This document shows, in pieces, positions 34,988-42,612 of a stretch of DNA of 54,294 nt. The position numbers and the translations under genes are program-made. The stretch spans positions 1 through 54,294 of the forward strand of contig DFHZ01000026.1 of assembly GCA_002371985.1 (NCBI GenBank). Reading direction: 5' to 3'. Each line of letters starts with the position of its first letter. The first letter of the stretch is position 1. The notes beneath the pieces were generated by a model. It saw only the letters and a program-made list of their open reading frames with translations, was not told the origin of the DNA and ran no database searches. Source of the stretch: Ruminococcaceae bacterium UBA3710. GTDB lineage: Bacteria > Bacillota > Clostridia > Oscillospirales > Acutalibacteraceae.

Positions 34988-35121
34988 GAAAAATGCACAA
35001 CTCCGATTGCTGCGACACAAGTTTTCAACAGATTCTAAGAGAATGTGAAAACAGAGAGTGCATTTTTACCAAAAGATAAAAATACTCCCTTAAAATCTGC
35101 TTTTATTAACTTGTGTCGCAA
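34959..35121 (-). ncRNA. Structured RNA copy 2 (candidate attenuator leader or 6S-like RNA)
   Basis: Starts a few bases after a near-consensus promoter. The closing stem is GCGACACAAGTT with AACTTGTGTCGC, the second stem AGATTTTAAG with CTTAGAATCT, and the apical hairpin GAGTATTTTTA with TAAAAATGCACTC. The tail is GCAATCGGAG onward with a UUCG terminator. AAAAATGCAC in the apical 3' arm (35058-35067) is a perfect 10-nt complement of GTGCATTTTT in the tail (34989-34998). Same design as the RNA at 15572-15721 with different sequences in the paired arms. Confidence 0.75.
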
Positions 35122-35125
35122 GTTT

Positions 35126-35154
35126 ATTATATCATTAAATTAAAATATTAGCAA
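35126..35154 (-). promoter_or_regulatory. Promoter of structured RNA 2
   Basis: TTGCTA (35149-35154), 17 bp, TATAAT (35126-35131), then AAACTTGCGAC. Confidence 0.85.
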
Positions 35155-35174
35155 TATAAAAGTATGACAATATT

Positions 35175-35253
35175 AATGAATAATGAATAAAGAATAATTA
35201 AAAAAGAATAATACAAACAAAAAATCCTACCACAAAAGTGATAGGATTTTTTA
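35175..35253. repeat. Direct repeat copy B with terminator hairpin
   Basis: AATGAATAATGAATAA, a 17-bp variant filler, then AATACAAACAAAAAATCC and the hairpin AAAATCCTA/TAGGATTTT (35221-35229 with 35242-35250). It matches copy A at 34397-34453. Confidence 0.8.
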
Positions 35254-35303
35254 TAATATAATGAAATTTAACGGCTTCGGGGGAAAACTTTAAAATACAT
35301 AAA

Positions 35304-35329
35304 AGCCCGACCCGGAAATGGGTCAGGCT
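35304..35329 (-). terminator. Terminator after tRNA-Pro
   Basis: AGCCTGACCC pairs with GGGTCGGGCT (one mismatch) and is followed by TTTTATG on the minus strand; it lies 8 nt after the tRNA 3' end. Confidence 0.75.
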
Positions 35330-35336
35330 CTGCCTG

Positions 35337-35412
35337 TGGTCGAGGTGACAGGGTTCGAACCTGCGGCATCCAGTTCCCAAAACTGGCGCGCTACCAACTG
35401 CGCTACACCTCG
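35337..35412 (-). tRNA. tRNA-Pro (anticodon TGG)
   Basis: A full cloverleaf can be drawn. The acceptor stem is CGAGGTG/CACCTCG. The D-arm is GCGCAGTTGGTAGCGC. The anticodon stem CCAGT/ACTGG has loop TTTGGGA, so the anticodon is TGG. The T-arm carries GGTTCGAACC. Discriminator A and an encoded CCA follow (35337-35339). No clear sigma-A promoter was found just upstream. Confidence 0.95.
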
Positions 35413-35536
35413 ATATTAAATTTTTTATTTCAAAACTTGTTTTGGTAACCCTCTTGCGGTTATAAATTCTTCTCTTTTTTGGCGACGATATAGATAATAA
35501 CATACTTTTTTTGTTTTTTCAAGTGTTATTTCAAAT

Positions 35537-35568
35537 TTATCAACATTTTTTTCTTTTAATGTTGAAAA
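35537..35568. promoter_or_regulatory. DnaA boxes upstream of dnaA (oriC, left part)
   Basis: TTATCAACA at 35537-35545 is identical to two boxes after dnaA. A one-mismatch inverted box, TGTTGAAAA, at 35560-35568 overlaps the -35 of the dnaA promoter. These suggest DnaA binding and autoregulation. Confidence 0.7.
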
Positions 35569-35590
35569 TATATATATTATATGATATAAT
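35562..35590 (+). promoter_or_regulatory. dnaA: Promoter of dnaA
   Basis: TTGAAA (35562-35567), 17 bp of alternating AT, TATAAT (35585-35590). It is followed by a near-perfect AT palindrome (35591-35616, CTATATTGTATAAT and mirror), an easily melted region. Confidence 0.75.
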
Positions 35591-35651
35591 CTATATTGTA
35601 TAATTATATAATATAGATATATATAATAATAAATAGTTTTGGGGTGAAAAA

Positions 35652-36986
35652 ATGGCTGATAATTCTTTAGATGGAATATGGAATGCAGTTTGCGACGAAT
35701 GTAAAAAAACCATTTCTGAAGTTGCTTTTGCATGTTTTTTTAAAGATTTAAGACCACTTTACATAGATGCAGGAAGTTTTGTTATTGCTCATAATAACGA
35801 ATATATGTGTTCTGTTATAGAGCAAAACTATTTAGGACTTTTATCTTCTGCAATAAAAAAGATAATGGGGATAGATTTAATTCCTAAAATTGTTTATGAG
35901 GAAGAGGAAGAAAAAATAAGAAATGCAGAACTTCACAGTGAAGGACTTACTTTTGAAGATTTCTTTTCTTTTGATAATTTTATTGTCGGATCATCAAACA
36001 GATTTGCTCAAGCGGCGGCTTTTGCAGTAGCCGAAAACCCCGGTCTTATAAATTATAACCCTCTTGTTATTTACGGTCCGTCAGGTGTCGGTAAAACTCA
36101 CCTTATGCTTGCAATAAAAAATCATATAAAGAAAAAATTTCCAAGCAAAAAGATTGAATATACAAGAGGAGAAGATTTTACAAATCAACTTATTCAGGCT
36201 CTTCAAGAAGGAAAATTGGGACTTGGGACTATAGACGATTTTCGTTCTAAATTCAGAAATGTTGATATTCTTTTAATTGACGATATTCATTTTATTGCCG
36301 GAAAAGAACAAACACAGGAAGAATTTTTTAATACTTTTAATGCTCTTTATCAGAATAACAAGCAAATTGTAGTAACGCTTGACAGACCTTTAAGAGAAAT
36401 TAAAACTCTTGACGACCGAATCCGCTCCCGTTTTGCAAGCGGTCTTTTTGCTGACATAAATCCACCCGATTTTGAAACAAGAGTAGGAATAATAAAAAAG
36501 AAGGCAGAACAAAGCGGATTTACTCTTGACGAAAATATAGTATATTATATTGCCGAACATATAAAAGTTAATACAAGACAAATAGAAGGCGTTATTAAGA
36601 AACTTCAGGCTTACATAAACATACAAAACAAAAATCCTAATATTTCTATTGTTCAAGGCTTTATAAAAGATGTTATAAACGATTCTCAACCCGAGCCTAT
36701 AAAAATAGAAAAGATTATTGCCGAAGTTGCAAGAACTTATAATGTTTCAGAAAGCGATATTCTATCTAACAGAAGAACTGCTTCTTTAGTTCTTGCCCGT
36801 CAGGTTGCTATGTATATTGCAAGAGAAACAACAGAAATGTCCTATAAAATGATTGGTGAAAATTTTGGAAAAGACCATTCAACCGTTCTTTATAATGTAA
36901 ACAAAATAGAAGAATTTTTAAAGGACAAGCCTTACGAAAAAGAATTGGTAGAAGATATAATCAAAAATTTAAAAAGTAACACTTAA
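35652..36986 (+). CDS. dnaA: Chromosomal replication initiator DnaA
   Basis: This 444-aa AAA+ initiator binds DnaA boxes and opens oriC. Domain I covers about residues 1-85, followed by a short linker. The AAA+ domain III starts near 110 (FDNFIVGSSNRFAQAAA), with Walker A GPSGVGKTHLML and Walker B ILLIDDIHFIAGKEQTQEEF. Domain IV carries the DNA-binding helix with GKDHSTVLYNV near the end. GGGGTG is 7 nt before the ATG. Length is normal (440-460). Confidence 0.98.
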   Translation: MADNSLDGIWNAVCDECKKTISEVAFACFFKDLRPLYIDAGSFVIAHNNEYMCSVIEQNYLGLLSSAIKKIMGIDLIPKIVYEEEEEKIRNAELHSEGLTFEDFFSFDNFIVGSSNRFAQAAAFAVAENPGLINYNPLVIYGPSGVGKTHLMLAIKNHIKKKFPSKKIEYTRGEDFTNQLIQALQEGKLGLGTIDDFRSKFRNVDILLIDDIHFIAGKEQTQEEFFNTFNALYQNNKQIVVTLDRPLREIKTLDDRIRSRFASGLFADINPPDFETRVGIIKKKAEQSGFTLDENIVYYIAEHIKVNTRQIEGVIKKLQAYINIQNKNPNISIVQGFIKDVINDSQPEPIKIEKIIAEVARTYNVSESDILSNRRTASLVLARQVAMYIARETTEMSYKMIGENFGKDHSTVLYNVNKIEEFLKDKPYEKELVEDIIKNLKSNT

Positions 36987-37199
36987 AATTATCAACATTT
37001 TAAATGTTAATTAACTGTAAAAAAATGTTAATAGTGTTAGTTTTTGAAAGTTATTCATTTTATCAACATTTTTTAAATAATTTTTTAAAATCTAAATTTC
37101 TTTTATTTATAAGGTTTAAAACCTCTTTTTAACGGTTTTAACATATTATACTACTACTGTTATTTTAATATTCTTTTATTTAGAGAGGAATCAGTAAAA
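36987..37199. other. oriC region between dnaA and dnaN
   Basis: A 213-bp AT-rich gap with two perfect TTATCAACA boxes (36989-36997, 37060-37068), weaker relatives between them (ATGTTAA, TTATTCATT), and an A/T-rich candidate unwinding region at about 37069-37199. TACTACTACT at 37149-37158 reads as 3'-GAT-5' repeats on the complement, the DnaA-trio pattern. No promoter of good quality for dnaN was found. Confidence 0.75.
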
Positions 37200-38306
37200 A
37201 TGAAAATTTTAGTAGAAAGAGCATCTTTTTTAGACGCAGTATCAAAACTTCAAAAAGTTGTAACAAATAAAACTTCTATGCCAATACTTGAAGGCATTTT
37301 AATTTCTGCTGAGGAAGGTCTTTTAACCCTTGCTACATACAATCTTGAAATGGGTATGAAAAAAGAAATGTATGCAAAATGCGAAGAGCCCGGAGATATT
37401 GTAATAAATGTCAGACTTCTTTCGGATATTTTGAGAAAATTAAGTGGTGTTCAGGTAGAAATAGAATGCGACGATAATTTGATGTGTCATATAAAAAGCG
37501 GAGAAGCAACATTTGAAATTATGGGAATGGCAGCAAGTGATTTTCCCGAAATGCCATCAGTATCGGAAGGTACAAAGTTAAAATTACATGCAAAGATTTT
37601 CTGCGAAATGGTAAAGGGTACTATTTTTGCTGTTTCTCAAGTTGAAGGAACAAAACCTATTTTAACGGGAATAAACATTTCTATTGAAGATAATATGTTA
37701 AAGTTTGTTGCAATAGACGGATACAGACTTGCAAAAAGAAGTCAAAAAGTTGACTTAAATGAAAATATAGAATTTACTGCATCAGGAAAAGCAATAAATG
37801 AAATGGTAAAACTCGTTGAAGAAAACACAGAAAATATTGATTTTACCATTGGTAAAAGACTTATTTGTGCAAATATTGACGGATATGTTTTCATTTCCCG
37901 ATTGCTTGAGGGTGAATTTGTTAAATATGAAAAACTAATTCCAGAAGAATTTAAACAGAAAATGACGGTAAACGGACACGATATAATAGAATCTGTTGAC
38001 CGTGTTTCTCTTCTTATAAACGATATTTTTACAACTCCGATAAGATGTACTGTAAACGAAGATACTTTATTTTTAAACTGTGCTACAACTCTTGGCAGAG
38101 CAAATGAAAAGGTAAAAGTTAAACTTGAGGGCGAAGAACTTGAGATAGGTCTTAACAGTAGATATCTTAATGATGCTCTTAAAGCATGTGATGGCGGAAA
38201 TATATTATTTAAATTTAACGGAGCAAATTCAGGTGTTGTAATTGTTTCGGCAGACGAAAATAATAAAGATTTCTTATATTTAATAATGCCTATGAGGTTG
38301 AAATAA
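37200..38306 (+). CDS. dnaN: DNA polymerase III beta subunit (sliding clamp)
   Basis: This 368-aa ring-forming clamp tethers DNA polymerase III. Three repeats of the clamp fold are recognisable: N-terminal VVTNKTSMPILEGILISA, middle TKPILTGINISIEDNMLKFVA then IDGYRLAKRS, and C-terminal NSRYLNDALKACDG ending in the classical YLIMPMRLK. AGAGAGG lies about 11 nt before the ATG. It forms a tight operon with the S4 protein and recF: its stop TAATGG overlaps the next start. Confidence 0.98.
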   Translation: MKILVERASFLDAVSKLQKVVTNKTSMPILEGILISAEEGLLTLATYNLEMGMKKEMYAKCEEPGDIVINVRLLSDILRKLSGVQVEIECDDNLMCHIKSGEATFEIMGMAASDFPEMPSVSEGTKLKLHAKIFCEMVKGTIFAVSQVEGTKPILTGINISIEDNMLKFVAIDGYRLAKRSQKVDLNENIEFTASGKAINEMVKLVEENTENIDFTIGKRLICANIDGYVFISRLLEGEFVKYEKLIPEEFKQKMTVNGHDIIESVDRVSLLINDIFTTPIRCTVNEDTLFLNCATTLGRANEKVKVKLEGEELEIGLNSRYLNDALKACDGGNILFKFNGANSGVVIVSADENNKDFLYLIMPMRLK

Positions 38307-38518
38307 TGGAAGTTTTTATAAAAGAAGATTATATAAAACTTGATTCTGCTTTAAAACTTTCAAATTTGGTTTCTACCGGCGGACATGCAAAAATAATTAT
38401 TCAAAACGGTGAAGTAAAAGTAAACGGTGAAGTATGTCTGCAAAGAGGAAAAAAATTAAGAAACGGCGATAAAGTTGAATATAATAACAATTTATTTATT
38501 ATAAAAAATGAAAATTAA
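38306..38518 (+). CDS. yaaA: S4-domain RNA-binding protein (YaaA-like)
   Basis: This 70-aa protein is a single S4 domain: KLDSALKLSNLVSTGGHAK, then IIQNGEVKVNGEVCLQRGKKL. It sits between dnaN and recF, as YaaA does in Bacillus and many Clostridia. It probably binds structured RNA. Overlaps dnaN stop (TAATGG) and recF start by 11 bp, so it is translationally coupled to both. Confidence 0.9.
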   Translation: MEVFIKEDYIKLDSALKLSNLVSTGGHAKIIIQNGEVKVNGEVCLQRGKKLRNGDKVEYNNNLFIIKNEN

Positions 38519-39578
38519 AGAGATAAAAATAAGAAATTTCAGAAACATAGATAGTATTGATATTTTTCCAGATGAAAATATGAATATTATATGCGGAGAA
38601 AATGCACAGGGCAAAACAAATATAATAGAAGCAATCTGGTTTTTTACCGGGGCTAAAAGTTTCAGAAATTACAAAGATACTGTTTTTGTAAAATTCGGTG
38701 AAGAAAAGGCAAAACTTGAAATATCTTTTATTTTTAAGGGTTGCGAAGAAAACATAACAATAGAAATTGAAAATAATAAAAGAACTGCATTTTTAAATAA
38801 TAAAAAATTATCTTCTCCGTCTTTACTTGCAGGAAATTTCGGAGCAGTTATATTTTCCCCGTCTGATTTGTCGCTCATTAAAGATTCTCCGAGTGTAAGA
38901 AGAAAATTCTTAGATGTTTCTATCGGACAACTTTATCCGTCATTTATAGAAATTTTAAGTTCTTATACAAGGGCAGTAATTCAAAGAAATAAAATAATTA
39001 AAGATTATAAGTATGATAAAACATTATCTATAATGTTGGATATTTTTGAGAAAGAAATATCAGAAAACGGAATTAAAATAATAAATTACAGAAAAAAATA
39101 TCTTGATATTTTAGAAAAATATGTGCCTGATATATATTTTGGTTTATCTGCGGGAAAAGAAAAAATAAAAACAAATTATATAATAAATTGTGATTCTGAA
39201 AAAATAGAAGAAAAATTAAAAATTTCAAGAGAAAATGATATGCTTTCGGGTGTTACTTCTGTAGGTCCTCATAGAGACGATATAGATTTTAAAATAAATG
39301 ATATAAGTGTAAGAAATTTCGGTTCGCAAGGACAGCAAAGAAGTGTTGCATTAGCACTTAAACTTGCAGGTGCCGAAGTTTCAAAAGAAATTACAGGGGA
39401 ATATCCTATTTGTTTGCTCGATGATGTTATGAGTGAACTTGACCCCAGCCGTCAGAATTACATATTAAATCATATTAAGGAATGGCAGGTATTTTTAAGT
39501 TGTTGCGACCCTGCAAATATAAATAATTTAACAAAAGGAAAAGTTTTTAATATTCAAAAAGGAGCGATAAAAATATAA
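38508..39578 (+). CDS. recF: DNA repair protein RecF
   Basis: This 356-aa ABC-type ATPase loads RecA at gaps. Walker A is in IICGENAQGKTNIIEAIWF (residues about 27-45). The signature-region segment is VRNFGSQGQQRSVALALKL near 262, and Walker B is in YPICLLDDVMSELD near 292. The N-terminal MKIKEIKIRNFRNIDSIDI is family-typical. Length is about 360 as expected. Ends in TAATG overlapping the remB-like gene. Confidence 0.97.
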   Translation: MKIKEIKIRNFRNIDSIDIFPDENMNIICGENAQGKTNIIEAIWFFTGAKSFRNYKDTVFVKFGEEKAKLEISFIFKGCEENITIEIENNKRTAFLNNKKLSSPSLLAGNFGAVIFSPSDLSLIKDSPSVRRKFLDVSIGQLYPSFIEILSSYTRAVIQRNKIIKDYKYDKTLSIMLDIFEKEISENGIKIINYRKKYLDILEKYVPDIYFGLSAGKEKIKTNYIINCDSEKIEEKLKISRENDMLSGVTSVGPHRDDIDFKINDISVRNFGSQGQQRSVALALKLAGAEVSKEITGEYPICLLDDVMSELDPSRQNYILNHIKEWQVFLSCCDPANINNLTKGKVFNIQKGAIKI

Positions 39579-39850
39579 TGTTCGTTCATATAGGTAACGA
39601 TTATATTATAAATGATAAAGACATTATTGCTGTTTTTGATATTGATAATGCAAGTATTTCAAAGAGAACGAGAAATTTTCTTAAAAAAGCCGAAGAGGAA
39701 GGCAGAATAATAAATGTATCTTCCGATATTCCTCGGAGTTTTATTGTTTATAAGCCTAAAGAAAAAGAAAATAAACATATTATTTATTTATCTCAACTTT
39801 CTTCTTCTACTATATTAAAAAGAATAGAAAGAGGTAAAATAGTTTTATGA
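39578..39850 (+). CDS. remB: Extracellular-matrix regulator RemB-like (DUF370)
   Basis: This 90-aa DUF370 protein starts MFVHIGNDYIINDKDIIAVFD and contains the SxxxRNFLKKAEEEG helix. It is the YaaB/RemB position between recF and gyrB in Firmicutes. In Bacillus, RemA and RemB regulate matrix genes by binding DNA as an oligomer. Its stop overlaps the next start by 4 bp (ATGA). Confidence 0.88.
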   Translation: MFVHIGNDYIINDKDIIAVFDIDNASISKRTRNFLKKAEEEGRIINVSSDIPRSFIVYKPKEKENKHIIYLSQLSSSTILKRIERGKIVL

Positions 39851-40638
39851 AAATTGAAGAATTTATAAAAAACGAAAAAGAAAAACCACTTGATAATATT
39901 TTATCCGACGGCGGATTTACTGCAATTTTTCGTACAATAGCATGTATAGGAGACAGTTTATCGTCTGGAGAATTTGAGACATTAAACGAAAAAGGAGAGA
40001 GATGTTATAACGATTTTTATGACTATTCTTGGGGACAGTTTATTGCAAGATGTATAGGTTCAAAAGTTTATAATTTTTCAAGAGGCGGAATGACGGCAAA
40101 ATGGTATTTAGATACATTTGCGGACGAAAATGACCTTTTTAATCCTGATAAAAAATGTCAGTGCTATATAATTGCTTTAGGGGTTAACGATGTTTCCGAG
40201 GTTATAGGGGAAAAATATGAATTCGGCAATATAGAAGATGTTAAAAAAGATAATCTTGAAACATTTTGCGGAAATTACGGAAAAATAATAAAAAAATATA
40301 AAGAAATTTCACCTGACGCAAAATTCTTTCTGATGTCTTGTCCTTTTAATTCATTCGATGAAGAAAAAAGAAATATTCTATATGATAAACAGCAAAGTTT
40401 TTTATATGATTTATGCAAATATTTTGATAATTCCTATGTTCTCGATTTTAGAAAATACGCCCCCGACTACGGCAAAGAATTTAAAGAAAATTTTAATTTA
40501 TTAGGTCATCTTAACCCGGCAGGATATTTAATTACGGCAAAAATGGTTATGTCATACATAGATTTTATAATAAGAAATAATCCTCGTGATTTTGATGAGG
40601 TCGGTTTAATAAATACAGGAATAAAAAATTATAAATAA
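39847..40638 (+). CDS. SGNH/GDSL-family hydrolase within the replication operon
   Basis: This 263-aa protein has SGNH block I IACIGDSLSSGEF (Ser37), block II in YNFSRGGMTAKW (Gly), block III IIALGVNDVSE (Asn), and block V NLLGHLNPAGY (His; the Asp usual before it is absent or displaced). No signal peptide is seen, so it should be cytoplasmic, unlike the anchored SGNH protein at 22854-23771. It overlaps remB by 4 bp and lies 17 bp before gyrB, so it is in the dnaA-gyr transcription unit. Substrate unknown. Confidence 0.85.
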   Translation: MKIEEFIKNEKEKPLDNILSDGGFTAIFRTIACIGDSLSSGEFETLNEKGERCYNDFYDYSWGQFIARCIGSKVYNFSRGGMTAKWYLDTFADENDLFNPDKKCQCYIIALGVNDVSEVIGEKYEFGNIEDVKKDNLETFCGNYGKIIKKYKEISPDAKFFLMSCPFNSFDEEKRNILYDKQQSFLYDLCKYFDNSYVLDFRKYAPDYGKEFKENFNLLGHLNPAGYLITAKMVMSYIDFIIRNNPRDFDEVGLINTGIKNYK

Positions 40639-40654
40639 TAACAAGGAGAAAAAA

Positions 40655-42598
40655 ATGAGCGAAGAAATTAAAAACCAGGTTGAAGGCACTTATGACGAAA
40701 GTTCTATACAAGTGCTTGAAGGTTTAGAGGCTGTAAGAAAACGACCGGGAATGTATATTGGTTCAACAGGTGAGAGAGGACTTCATCATTTGGTTTATGA
40801 AATTGTTGATAACTCTATAGATGAAGCATTGGCAGGATATTGCGACAAAATAGTTGTTGAACTTCTTGACGACGGAATAGTAAGAGTTACCGATAACGGA
40901 AGAGGTATACCTGTAGGAATACATCCGCAAAAGGGTATTCCTACCGTAAGCGTTGTATTTACAATTCTTCACGCCGGAGGAAAATTCGGAGGAAACGGAT
41001 ATAAAGTTTCAGGCGGTCTTCACGGTGTTGGTGCTTCGGTTGTTAATGCTCTTTCCACTTGGCTCGAAGTAGAGGTAAAAGACGGCGAACATATATATAA
41101 ACAAAGATATGAAACCGGAAATATAAAAGAAGATTTAAAAATAATAGGAGATACAAAGGAAACAGGAACAACCGTAACTTTTAAGCCGGATGCTACTATT
41201 TTTACCGATACACAGTATTTTGACTATGATACTCTCCTTTTCAGACTTCGTGAACAGGCTTTTCTTAATGCAGGTGTAAGAATAATACTTAAAGATTTAA
41301 GAGAAGAATCAGATACATTTGAAAAAGAAGATGACCTCTGTTTTGAGGGAGGTATAAAGTCTTATGTTGATTTTCTCTTATCTAAAATAAAGAAGGACCC
41401 GTTAAATGAAAAAGTAATATATCTTTCGGGCGAAAAGAATGAAGAAACCGCAGAAATAGCACTCATTTGGTCTACCGCTTATGAAAATAAGATAATGTCT
41501 TTTGCAAATACATTACATACCATAGACGGCGGTACGCACGAACAGGCATTCAGACAGACTATTACAAGAGTTGTAAACAAGTATGCACACGACTTTAATA
41601 AAATTAAAGAGTCTTCCGATAATTTAAAGGGCGACGATGTTTTAGAGGGACTTGTTGCCGTTGTATCGGTAAAACTTCCTGATGCACAGTTTGAAAGCCA
41701 GACAAAAGCAAAACTCGGTAATACATCGATAGGTCAACTTGTAAGAGATATAGTAAACGACCAACTTTACAGATTTTTTGAAGAAAATCCGGCAGAAGCA
41801 AAAATTATAATTGATAAAGCAATAGCGGCTTCAAATGCAAGAGAAGCGGCTCAAAAAGCAAGAGATGCTTCAAGAAACAAGGCAGGAATAAGCGGAAAGG
41901 CAAGAATGCCTGAAAAACTTAAAGACTGCATTTCAAACGATGCTACAAAAACCGAAATATTTATTGTCGAGGGAGACAGTGCAGGAGGAAGTGCGGTAGA
42001 AGGCAGAAATTCAACATATCAGGCTATCCTTCCGTTATGGGGAAAAATGCTTAATGTTGAAAAAGCAAGAGAAGATAAGGTTTACGGAAACGATAAACTT
42101 ACTCCGGTAGTTATTGCATTAGGAACAGGAATAGGAGAGCATTTTGATATAACAAAACTTCGTTATGATAAAATAGTTATTATGGCGGATGCCGATGTCG
42201 ACGGTTCTCATATCAGAACTCTTCTTTTAACATTCTTTTTCAGATATATGCCGCAACTTATTGAAGAAGGGCATATTTATTTAGCACAACCGCCTCTTTT
42301 CAGAGTTGCCAAAGGAAAAAAATATTATGATGCCTTTACAGATGAAGAAAGAGATAAATACATAGAAGAACTCGGCGGAAATGTTGATGTTCAGCGGTAT
42401 AAAGGTCTTGGTGAAATGAACCCCGAGCAGTTATGGGAAACAACCCTTGACCCGGAACACAGAACAATGCTTCGAGTTAATATGGAAGATGCTGCTCTTG
42501 CGGACGAGACATTTTCGGTACTTATGGGCGAAGAAGTAGAGCCGAGAAGAAAATTCATTGAAGAAAATGCAGTATTTGCTACTGATCTTGATATATAA
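40655..42598 (+). CDS. gyrB: DNA gyrase subunit B
   Basis: This 647-aa ATPase subunit of gyrase begins with SIQVLEGLEAVRKRPGMYIG. The GHKL ATPase motifs include VDNSIDEALAGYC and SGGLHGVGASVVNAL. The TOPRIM domain has VEGDSAGGSAVEG and MADADVDGSHIRTLL, and the C-terminus has VQRYKGLGEMNPEQLWETT. AAGGAG lies 8 nt before the ATG. Typical Gram-positive length (about 640). Confidence 0.98.
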   Translation: MSEEIKNQVEGTYDESSIQVLEGLEAVRKRPGMYIGSTGERGLHHLVYEIVDNSIDEALAGYCDKIVVELLDDGIVRVTDNGRGIPVGIHPQKGIPTVSVVFTILHAGGKFGGNGYKVSGGLHGVGASVVNALSTWLEVEVKDGEHIYKQRYETGNIKEDLKIIGDTKETGTTVTFKPDATIFTDTQYFDYDTLLFRLREQAFLNAGVRIILKDLREESDTFEKEDDLCFEGGIKSYVDFLLSKIKKDPLNEKVIYLSGEKNEETAEIALIWSTAYENKIMSFANTLHTIDGGTHEQAFRQTITRVVNKYAHDFNKIKESSDNLKGDDVLEGLVAVVSVKLPDAQFESQTKAKLGNTSIGQLVRDIVNDQLYRFFEENPAEAKIIIDKAIAASNAREAAQKARDASRNKAGISGKARMPEKLKDCISNDATKTEIFIVEGDSAGGSAVEGRNSTYQAILPLWGKMLNVEKAREDKVYGNDKLTPVVIALGTGIGEHFDITKLRYDKIVIMADADVDGSHIRTLLLTFFFRYMPQLIEEGHIYLAQPPLFRVAKGKKYYDAFTDEERDKYIEELGGNVDVQRYKGLGEMNPEQLWETTLDPEHRTMLRVNMEDAALADETFSVLMGEEVEPRRKFIEENAVFATDLDI

Positions 42599-42612
42599 GG
42601 AGGGAATAGACA

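Noticed and set aside
34397..35253. Transposon or insertion sequence between the direct repeats
   Set aside because: No transposase, no inverted terminal repeats; repeats are in direct orientation and contain terminators.
35425..35733. 102-aa open frame on the minus strand overlapping the dnaA promoter and start
   Set aside because: No ribosome binding site, low-complexity Tyr/Ile-rich product, and it covers the AT-rich dnaA promoter region.
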